Of a DNA stretch of 49,247 nt, positions 8,615-16,284 are shown in pieces. The first letter of the stretch is position 1; every line of letters begins with the position of its first letter. The stretch comes from Bacteroides sp. (lineage in GTDB: Bacteria; Bacteroidota; Bacteroidia; Bacteroidales; Bacteroidaceae): assembly GCA_021201335.1 (NCBI GenBank), contig JAJQFD010000047.1, forward strand, positions 1 through 49,247. The letters run 5' to 3'. A program made the translations under genes and the position numbers. The notes beneath the pieces were generated by a model. The model saw nothing but the letters and a program-made list of their open reading frames with translations, ran no database searches and had not been told where the DNA came from.

Positions 8615-9769
8615 TTATTTTCCCAGTTCCAGACAACCCATGATAAAAGGCCCGGTTGCCTTTGAATCATTGTCACGGATACGTTCATTCACATAGTATT
8701 CAAAACTTCCGTCCCGGTAAGGACTTCCTCCCAGTCCGCCTACAGCACAACATTTCGTAAGAGTAAGCATACCATCATCATTCTTCACGATGAGTATTTT
8801 CATCAATCCATCGTATGCTTTTTCGGCTACTTTCCGATAATCCTTCTCAATATATCCTTTGTCTACAGCCTTTGCATACGAATACATAAACATCGATGAG
8901 ACAGAAGCTTCGAGGTAATTACCTTCCTTATCTCCTTTATCCAATACCTGATGCCATAAGCCTGTTTCATCCTGATATTTGGGAAGCGTTTCTGCCAGGC
9001 CTTGTATCATTTTTATCAAATCCGGCCTTTGGGAATGATTCTCCGGAATAAAGTCTAGCACATCCACCAACGCCATAAACCACCATCCGACACTACGGCC
9101 CCAAAAGTTAGGTGATTGACCAGTTTCTTTATTGGCCCACCGTTGTTTTTTACTTTCATCCCAGGCATGATAATAAAGTCCGGTTTTGGCATCGTATGTA
9201 TGGCGGGCGCAAATCAGGAACTGATTAATTACATCCTCTATCCATTCAGGCTGATTAAAAGTGACAGCATATTCGGCCAAGAAAGGTGAACCCATATACA
9301 AACCATCAAGCCAAATCTGATGCTGATAAATGAGCTTATGCCAGAAAGCACCTTCGAGGGTACACGGGTGCATCTTCATTTGTGCAACCAATCTGTCCAT
9401 TGCAAGTTTATATTTCACATTCCCGGTCTGGCGATACACCTCAAACAGAATCTTTCCCGGATTAATGTAATCTATGTTATAAGTTTCAACTTTGTATAAA
9501 TGAATCTCTCCTTTATCATTTATAATGGTATCCGCCCACTCGATAACATAATCCAGGTACTTTCGTTCGTTAGTTGCTTTCCAGACTTCCAGCATTGCCT
9601 GGCAGCCTACTCCCTGCGCATAACCGAAATAAAGTCTCTTGCCATGATCCAATTGCCAGGCCTGAGGGAAACGTTTCATCTCCGAATTAGCAAACCAGAT
9701 TCCTGTTGTCTGACCAAAACCAGATTGCAGGAATAAGAAGGAGATGATGATAAGTGTTAGCTTTTTCAT
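8615..9769 (-). CDS. GH105 unsaturated rhamnogalacturonyl hydrolase
   Basis: A 384-residue secreted protein with signal peptide ending FLQSGFGQT. YteR-like motifs are WLDGLYMGSPFLAEYA (catalytic Asp region), NFWGRSVGWWFMALVDVLDF, TGLWHQVLDKGDKEGNYLEASVS and the cysteine-bearing TKCCAVGGLGG. It removes the terminal unsaturated galacturonate from rhamnogalacturonan-I lyase products. An 82-bp space separates it from the preceding gene, a little longer than elsewhere in the operon. Confidence 0.9.
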   Translation of the reverse strand: MKKLTLIIISFLFLQSGFGQTTGIWFANSEMKRFPQAWQLDHGKRLYFGYAQGVGCQAMLEVWKATNERKYLDYVIEWADTIINDKGEIHLYKVETYNIDYINPGKILFEVYRQTGNVKYKLAMDRLVAQMKMHPCTLEGAFWHKLIYQHQIWLDGLYMGSPFLAEYAVTFNQPEWIEDVINQFLICARHTYDAKTGLYYHAWDESKKQRWANKETGQSPNFWGRSVGWWFMALVDVLDFIPENHSQRPDLIKMIQGLAETLPKYQDETGLWHQVLDKGDKEGNYLEASVSSMFMYSYAKAVDKGYIEKDYRKVAEKAYDGLMKILIVKNDDGMLTLTKCCAVGGLGGSPYRDGSFEYYVNERIRDNDSKATGPFIMGCLELGK

Positions 9770-9851
9770 GGTAACTATTTTAAGTAGATAAATAGATAGT
9801 TAACTCTACGTTATCGTAATTGTCAATTTTCCATTATAAATTGTCGATTTG

Positions 9852-11996
9852 TTAAGGCATTGGCTTCAGATCTTCCCATATTACGTTCCATTTCCCATCT
9901 TTTGGAAATCCGGGATTTGTCTTCTCATTACCATCCCACCCAGCACACATCATGGCTATTGCAGTCAGTAAACCACCATTACCGGGAAGATAAATACGAA
10001 GGCGAGAATCCTGATAGTTATGTCCGTTGACCAGGTATGTATTAGTACGTTTCTCCATCAGTAAAGCACCTACTGCTTTTTCCGGTTCTCCCAGACGGGC
10101 AGCACTCATGGCAGTCATTGGATAATCCCATCCCCAGGTTTTACCCCAGTTCCAGTTATCCCAAATCCAGTTCAGTGTATTCTTCATATAATCAGGACGA
10201 ACCAGCTTACATTCTGGAAGAATACCTAATGCCCCTAAAACAGCCGGATGATCGGATGTAAAACGAATATCTTTATAAGTATCGGTAGCATCTTCGGATG
10301 CCAGGTACAAACCATCCTGGTAAGTCAATGGAGAAAGTTTATCGATAAGTTCATCCCATTGAACTTTTCTTTTCTGCCCGGCACGCTCTCTCCAGAGTTG
10401 AGCCACAGACATTGCATAATGCCAATAAGAAAGTTCGAAAGGAGGATTAATGGTTTCTGATGCTTTTAATGTTTCCTGAGCAGGAATGATGCCTTTCAAC
10501 ACATAACGACCTTCCAGTTCGTCATAGGTAGCAAAGGAAGCCATAAACTCAGCCGTTTCATTTACCAGAAAACTATATTTATTAATAATCTCTTCTGATG
10601 GATTATTTCTATAAATCAGTTCGGCCATATAAATAAAGTGTGGCTGTTGCCAAATCAGGAAAGAGCCTACTTTGGAGGGGGCTTCAATGCCAGAAGGATC
10701 CGTCATTTTCATCCAACGAGCACCCTTGAATCCTTGACGCTCGGCGATAGACTTGGCTATTGGATAAGCTTGTGTATACCAATCCATACTTCTTTCCAGC
10801 AAGTCGGCCCTATTCCAAAGTGCAAAATGTACTGCATGCCACCAATGCATCTCCAGATGGAATTTTCCAAACCAGCTATTATAAGTTAGTCCTGTCTCCT
10901 GTGGTGGATACATCCCAGCCGACTGAATAGCCATTAGATATTGCGAAAGGATAATTCTGCGTTCCAATTCACTGGCACGATCATCCGTACATTTCGAAAA
11001 GTCGATAGCTCCTCCTTTCTGCCAGAATGCCTGCCAATAGCCGGAAGAAGCTGTGAAAGTTTCTTCTGCATTATTGATATCTTCGGCGGGATTCCTATCG
11101 GTAAATTCACAAGTCAACTGAAAATCATTGCTTTCAGGAGCAATAACAAAGTAATGGGGAGCTTTCAGCCTCACTGAAGCTTTTCCTTCATATTTTACAG
11201 TTACATAGTAAGTAGTAGTATCGAGTGTTCGCTTCAATATGAAAGAAGCTTCATCCTGAGATAAGATTTCAGTTTTATGTTTTTCCGGTGAATTCCAGTC
11301 AGTAGCATCATCCGCATGCTTCCCAGATGGATAAGGGAATTTAAGGTTTAACTTCAGAATGCCTTTTCCCATTAATGGTGACTGCAAAGCAACTGCCAAT
11401 TGATCCTTCTTCGGATGAACCACTGTTCTTACATAAGCGGAATCTGCTCCAATGCTAAAACGGCTTTCAATAACACCATCCCATAGATCAAGTTCCTGGT
11501 TTATGTTTTTAATGTCACTGGCTTTAAGTTTCTCACCATCATTGTTGACCAATTCCAATCCAATATATCCTAAATGCAAACGATGTGGATTAACGCGAAA
11601 ATAATTGGCTGCTTCCTGATGCCTTCCAAGTTCATTAAACTGTACGGCATACGGTTCTTCCCAGCCTCTAAAATTATAATTTTTAAGTGTTTCTTCCGGT
11701 TTATACTTCTGAGTATTTGGAAAACTGTGCCAACCCCATTGCGATTGAGTACCCAATGGAACACCTCCGGAATACAGTTCAGGAAATGTTTGTAAACCGG
11801 TGGCATCCACAGTAACGGCAAAATTACCATTGCCTACAGAAAGAGAAGATAGTTCTTCGAATTCCGTTACCTTTGGATTATTTCTTTCCACTAATGCTAA
11901 ACGGTCTATTTTCTCCGGCTGAGGATTACCACAGGAGAATAATAACATGGCAAACACACCCCAAACCAACTTCTTGTTTGTACTGTAACTTTTCAT
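9852..11996 (-). CDS. Six-hairpin glycosidase-like lipoprotein
   Basis: A 714-residue lipoprotein with lipobox AMLLFSC. The N-terminal half is a beta-rich domain (LSVGNGNFAVTVDATGLQTF, then LGTQSQWGWHSFPN). The C-terminal half, from about residue 340, is helical with repeated aromatic motifs such as HLEMHWWHAVHFALWNRADL and WDNWNWGKTWGWDYPMTA. This two-domain plan resembles GH65/GH95-type clan enzymes built on an (alpha/alpha)6 barrel. I cannot assign the CAZy family or substrate; the operon suggests a pectin side chain or an oligosaccharide released by the neighbouring enzymes. Confidence 0.7.
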   Translation of the reverse strand: MKSYSTNKKLVWGVFAMLLFSCGNPQPEKIDRLALVERNNPKVTEFEELSSLSVGNGNFAVTVDATGLQTFPELYSGGVPLGTQSQWGWHSFPNTQKYKPEETLKNYNFRGWEEPYAVQFNELGRHQEAANYFRVNPHRLHLGYIGLELVNNDGEKLKASDIKNINQELDLWDGVIESRFSIGADSAYVRTVVHPKKDQLAVALQSPLMGKGILKLNLKFPYPSGKHADDATDWNSPEKHKTEILSQDEASFILKRTLDTTTYYVTVKYEGKASVRLKAPHYFVIAPESNDFQLTCEFTDRNPAEDINNAEETFTASSGYWQAFWQKGGAIDFSKCTDDRASELERRIILSQYLMAIQSAGMYPPQETGLTYNSWFGKFHLEMHWWHAVHFALWNRADLLERSMDWYTQAYPIAKSIAERQGFKGARWMKMTDPSGIEAPSKVGSFLIWQQPHFIYMAELIYRNNPSEEIINKYSFLVNETAEFMASFATYDELEGRYVLKGIIPAQETLKASETINPPFELSYWHYAMSVAQLWRERAGQKRKVQWDELIDKLSPLTYQDGLYLASEDATDTYKDIRFTSDHPAVLGALGILPECKLVRPDYMKNTLNWIWDNWNWGKTWGWDYPMTAMSAARLGEPEKAVGALLMEKRTNTYLVNGHNYQDSRLRIYLPGNGGLLTAIAMMCAGWDGNEKTNPGFPKDGKWNVIWEDLKPMP

Positions 11997-12008
11997 AGAA
12001 TTATTTAT

Positions 12009-13784
12009 TTATTCATTATCTATTATTTTAAAAACAAATCCCGAAGCTGTATCATATCGACCACCTTGCATGGCATTGAACAGATAGGCGGGTTTTCCCT
12101 TTCTCATTAATAATTGTGGCCGTTCCAAGCGACCGTATCTCTTCAGGTGTTTGGGAGCAGGTGGTTCTTCCAGATAAGCAGCAGCACCAAACCAGGCTAT
12201 TTGAGGTTCAGACCAGTGAATTCCATCTTCCGATTCAAAGATCAAGCCTACTTCATGGTCAAAATATCCCATGTCACGCATCAGCATTTTAAATTTGCCG
12301 TCTTCTATATATACGTATGCATCTTCCACTTGTTTATTATCTCCATGAACTGAGAAATCAACCACCGGATTTCCTTCGTAACGATTATATTCTCCTTCTA
12401 TATTATCTGCAACGGCCAGGCCATATTTCCGGTTAGCACGAATAGTTCCTTTCTGATTTTGATATTCTTGCTTATTCCAGGATTTATAATACAACCATGC
12501 TTGTCCGTTCGGGTGAAAAAGAAAAGCAGGATTTGTCGTATTACAGTCATCCCAGGCTCCGGACTTCCCTGCTTCAAAAATCGGTTTATCACTTCGCTCC
12601 CACGGTCCGTCAAGTGATTGAGATTTTGCCAGCCCGATTCGCTTGGTATATACACTTCCATCACTATTCCCCATATAAAACAAGTAATAAGTTCCATTCA
12701 AGCATTGAATATGCGGATTGTGACAGGTAGTTGCATCAAAATAACCGGGCCGAGGCTTCAATATTGTTTCTACATACGCATACGGCCCCTCAGGAACATC
12801 AGCTACAGCATGAGCTATTTCGCATTTACTGATCCAGCCTCCCATTCCATGCTTTTGAGGCCATCGTGAATAAAACACATGAACCCTACCATCCTCTCCA
12901 TAAATTGGAGCGCAACACCAGACATAATATCCTTCTGTTTCTAATATCCGTCCAACAGGTTTCAACTTCTTACTGAACGCTGAGATACTTTCCTGTAGGT
13001 ATTTATTAATTACGGTTTGATCTGTTTCCTTTTTCAAAACAGAGAAATATTTTTCGGAAGATAATAAAGATTTTAAATAGATTTCAATATTTGTATAATG
13101 TTTATGCAAATTGTACAAATTTCCATATACTGAATCATTTGGATTTAATCCATATTCAAAATTCCATGCATCAGGCATCCCATCACGATCACTATCTTGT
13201 AGATATTTTCCCTGTTTCAATACCGGCCATCCTCCTGCTAAGTTTTGGGAATTAGTGATCCCTTTATTTCCTCCGCCATAAGTTTCACCACCTTTGGTTG
13301 TATCGGTTCGGAGTTCATGAACAACTCCTTTGTCATAACTACCCCGGTGATGGTTGTACCCTGCATAGTTGAGTACCTTTTCCATTTCGCATGAATCCCC
13401 CATACGGGAACGGATATATCGGATTATTACATTATTGGCCCGAATATACAAAGGATAACTTTTCAAACAAATACCATCACCAGGCGCACTTTGCCCGGCA
13501 ATGGTAATATTGTCTTTTTCATTAATTAATTTAGATTGCAACTCTATCGTACCGTCAATAGCAAAGACAATAGTACGCGGCTCATTCCGTGCAATGCCAT
13601 GTCGTAGGCTGCCATCGCCCGAATCGTTGAGATTAGTTACAATTATAACCTTCCCTCCACGACCACCCGAAGTATATTTATCATAGCCTTCAGCGATTGG
13701 AAATGCCAATACCTGGGCTGATGCCGGTTTGCTTGGACAAACCGGCAAAAAGAACAAGAAGATGAATCTAAATAATTTTTCCAT
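12009..13784 (-). CDS. Pectate-lyase (PL1) remnant fused to GH43-like domain
   Basis: A 591-residue secreted chimera. Residues 1-23 are a signal peptide. Residues 25-130 match the start of Bacteroides PL1 lyases (FPIAEGYDKYTSGGRGGKV, then AGQSAPGDGICLK and IRYIRSRMGD). The next residues, EMEKVLNYAG, resemble a segment found some 200 residues later in complete PL1 proteins, followed by their usual tail (SQNLAGGWP, DSDRDGMPDAW, HYTNIEIYLKSLL). The catalytic beta-helix centre therefore appears deleted in frame. Residues about 255-591 form a beta-propeller-like domain of GH43 type (YYVWCCAPIYGEDGRVHVFY, ATTCHNPHIQ, WDDCNTTNPAF). Lyase activity is unlikely; glycosidase activity of the C-terminal domain is inferred. 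Confidence 0.75.
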   Translation of the reverse strand: MEKLFRFIFLFFLPVCPSKPASAQVLAFPIAEGYDKYTSGGRGGKVIIVTNLNDSGDGSLRHGIARNEPRTIVFAIDGTIELQSKLINEKDNITIAGQSAPGDGICLKSYPLYIRANNVIIRYIRSRMGDSCEMEKVLNYAGYNHHRGSYDKGVVHELRTDTTKGGETYGGGNKGITNSQNLAGGWPVLKQGKYLQDSDRDGMPDAWNFEYGLNPNDSVYGNLYNLHKHYTNIEIYLKSLLSSEKYFSVLKKETDQTVINKYLQESISAFSKKLKPVGRILETEGYYVWCCAPIYGEDGRVHVFYSRWPQKHGMGGWISKCEIAHAVADVPEGPYAYVETILKPRPGYFDATTCHNPHIQCLNGTYYLFYMGNSDGSVYTKRIGLAKSQSLDGPWERSDKPIFEAGKSGAWDDCNTTNPAFLFHPNGQAWLYYKSWNKQEYQNQKGTIRANRKYGLAVADNIEGEYNRYEGNPVVDFSVHGDNKQVEDAYVYIEDGKFKMLMRDMGYFDHEVGLIFESEDGIHWSEPQIAWFGAAAYLEEPPAPKHLKRYGRLERPQLLMRKGKPAYLFNAMQGGRYDTASGFVFKIIDNE

Positions 13785-13817
13785 TATTCATTAGGTAAGA
13801 CTTCTTTGGAAAATAGA

Positions 13818-15878
13818 TTATTGATAACCCGGATGTTGCGTCAGGTTCGGGTTATCAATCATCGGATGACCAGCTGATTTAGCAGCAAAAGGAAGTAACT
13901 CCACACAGTTTTCTTTGAAACCGTAATAAAGCCCGTCACTACCGTCAGGTGCTTCAATCCAATTCGGATATTGACCACCGTTTTCAGCCGAACCTGTAGG
14001 TTTGGTATAGATGATATTACCAATCTGCAATGTATTAAAGCCACTTTCAAATCCTACTAATTTGCGTGCATTACCATTATAAGAGCTGGTATATGCCTGG
14101 AACATATTCACCGGATACCATTTATCTCCACTTTCTACGGTAATACCGTGGGCTCTCACAATACCTGCCAGTGTCGTCTGGAAAGCCTCATATTCACTGG
14201 CATCAGTAGGTACATTTTGAACCAATGCTATTTCAGCAGCATCCGTCAGATCAATGTAATTAAGTGCCAGAAACTTATCACCGTAAGCTTGAGCATCGAC
14301 CTGAAATTTATAGAGACGGTAAACGGGAACATCTGCATAATCATTTTTCCGATCGGAAAGATCTTTCATCGCTTGTTTTTCTTTCATTAACTCTGTCTTC
14401 AGACGGTTCATACGAATCAAATCCGTACGAAGATTGAACTCGCCTGCAAATTCCCATTTACGCTCCTGAATAATAGCATCCTCAAATCCCTGCTGATCAG
14501 AGGGTATAGCCATCGAACCAATACCAGCACGATCTCTGATTTCCTTCAATGCATCTTTGGCTGGTTGTGTTGGACCGTTATTTAAATAATTCTGGGTTTC
14601 AGCATACATTAATAGTACATCCGAATAACGTAAAACCGGAATATTAAGGTTACGTTTATCAGCAGCTTGTGGTGAAACACACCATGATATACGGAATTTA
14701 CCGGGCATGATACAAGAAAAAGTAGTACCTACATCCACCCATGTATCAGTTGCAACATTTCCTGAATTCAGGAAGTATATACTATATGATGTACATGAAA
14801 CATCCCGACGGGTATCATTTTCGTCAAACGATAGATAATAGGTTGGTAACATGAATTGCATGGCTTTACGTGAGCCGAATACTCCACCTCTCACTCCGGG
14901 ATGAGCAAACACTCCAAAGTTAGAATTCGTCACGGAACCATATTGCGCCAATTCCCAAAGCATCTCAGGGTGGGTTTCGGCAAAACTCCGTTGACAGAAG
15001 TTATACCAAAGATGTTGGAAACCGTTCATATCGCCTTTTGCTTGAACCAACGAATTTTCATTTTTTGTAATAACTGCCTGACAAGCATCATTGGCTATCT
15101 GATAGAGTTCACGAACACGATTATCGTCATCACGACGTGCCATCCGCATGGTTGACGGATCATTTGTTTCTAAATTCCATCGTAAGGAGTAACCACCGGC
15201 ATATAGAGCTACACGGGCCAATAGTGCATAAGTTCCCTGTTTTGTCAGACGTTCATAGGTGGAATAACCGCTTTCAGAATACCAAGGTATATATCCGACG
15301 GCTGTCTGAAGATCGGCAATAATCTGATCATATATACCATCGCGCGGTGAACGCTTCGGATAAAATGTATTCTCATCTGTAGGATCCATCTCTTCTAGAG
15401 GTGTCCAAACAGCGGGAACATCGCCATAAATACGGATCAGATTATAGTAACAGAAAGCACGGATAGCTAGCGCTTCACCTAATAATGCATTCCGCTTATC
15501 CGTTTCAGGCATTTTATTCAACCGACTGATAGCTATATTAGTACCCTCAATGATACGATATTGTTCTTTAAAAATTGTCGTCACTGTATAAGGAGATGTC
15601 GTATCATAAAAGTAGTTACAGATGTTATATTTTGAGTTATTGGTTGTACCATCTTCACTGGAGTGCATAACTGTCTCACCCATCCCTAACTGATAAAACA
15701 TTTCCGAATGGATTAAACCACGATAACAACCCTGTACATATATATCAGCTGTGAATTCATCGGAGAATACAGTTTCAGTATCAGAAGAATTATAGGATGG
15801 CATATCCAGCCAGTCCTCACAAGAAATAACCCCCAAAGAAAGGGCAATAATGGATGACATTATAAGTATCTTTTTCAT
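13818..15878 (-). CDS. SusD/RagB-family nutrient-binding lipoprotein
   Basis: A 686-residue surface glycan-binding lipoprotein that caps the SusC channel. The ATG at 15878 gives a compact signal MKKILIMSSIIALSLGVISC with the lipid-bearing Cys; an in-frame ATG nine codons upstream (15905) is possible but adds a hydrophilic tail. SusD traits are the N-terminal DWLD motif, LLGEALAIRAFCYYNLIRIYGDVPAV, and the C-terminal PVLRYSDVLLMYAETQNYL and IRDRAGIG. It is 46 bp downstream of susC and 33 bp upstream of the pectate-lyase chimera, so it belongs to the same operon. Confidence 0.93.
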   Translation of the reverse strand: MKKILIMSSIIALSLGVISCEDWLDMPSYNSSDTETVFSDEFTADIYVQGCYRGLIHSEMFYQLGMGETVMHSSEDGTTNNSKYNICNYFYDTTSPYTVTTIFKEQYRIIEGTNIAISRLNKMPETDKRNALLGEALAIRAFCYYNLIRIYGDVPAVWTPLEEMDPTDENTFYPKRSPRDGIYDQIIADLQTAVGYIPWYSESGYSTYERLTKQGTYALLARVALYAGGYSLRWNLETNDPSTMRMARRDDDNRVRELYQIANDACQAVITKNENSLVQAKGDMNGFQHLWYNFCQRSFAETHPEMLWELAQYGSVTNSNFGVFAHPGVRGGVFGSRKAMQFMLPTYYLSFDENDTRRDVSCTSYSIYFLNSGNVATDTWVDVGTTFSCIMPGKFRISWCVSPQAADKRNLNIPVLRYSDVLLMYAETQNYLNNGPTQPAKDALKEIRDRAGIGSMAIPSDQQGFEDAIIQERKWEFAGEFNLRTDLIRMNRLKTELMKEKQAMKDLSDRKNDYADVPVYRLYKFQVDAQAYGDKFLALNYIDLTDAAEIALVQNVPTDASEYEAFQTTLAGIVRAHGITVESGDKWYPVNMFQAYTSSYNGNARKLVGFESGFNTLQIGNIIYTKPTGSAENGGQYPNWIEAPDGSDGLYYGFKENCVELLPFAAKSAGHPMIDNPNLTQHPGYQ

Positions 15879-15924
15879 GTCAGATAATATAGATATTCTT
15901 TTCATGAGTGGAATGTTTTTTAAT

Positions 15925-16284
15925 TTAGAATGTTAGGTTAAGACCAATAACATAGCTTCTTGAGCGAGGATAGGTTGAACTATCATAACCTGGTGTACAT
16001 ATTACATGGTCATTATCCCCTGCAGAAACTTCCGGATCATAACCTGAATAACCTGTAATTGTTGCCAAATTATTAGCAGTGAAATAAACACGTGCATTTG
16101 AAATCATGGCTTTCTGCAACCATTTCTTGGGGAGTGTATAACCAAGCGTTACCTGTGCAATGCGCAGATAAGAACCATCCTCCACATAATAAGAAGAAGG
16201 ATAAGTAATATAACTGGAATTAGTCGTGTTTAAATTCCAGATACGTGAACTTTCATTCGGATTCAATTCCTTAAAACGTGTCAA
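15925..16284 (-). CDS. C-terminal end of SusC-like transporter (out of frame)
   Basis: This frame holds the last 119 or so residues of the SusC-family barrel: RIAQVTLGYTLPKKWL, then ARVYFTANNLATITGYSGYDPE and the final VIGLNLTF ending in the aromatic residue needed for outer-membrane assembly. It has no start codon or signal of its own. It overlaps the end of the main SusC reading frame; one additional A in the run opposite 16294-16298 joins them through PTTGKKATTLTRFKELN. It should be read as part of the preceding gene, not as a separate protein. Confidence 0.85.
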   Translation of the reverse strand: MTRFKELNPNESSRIWNLNTTNSSYITYPSSYYVEDGSYLRIAQVTLGYTLPKKWLQKAMISNARVYFTANNLATITGYSGYDPEVSAGDNDHVICTPGYDSSTYPRSRSYVIGLNLTF

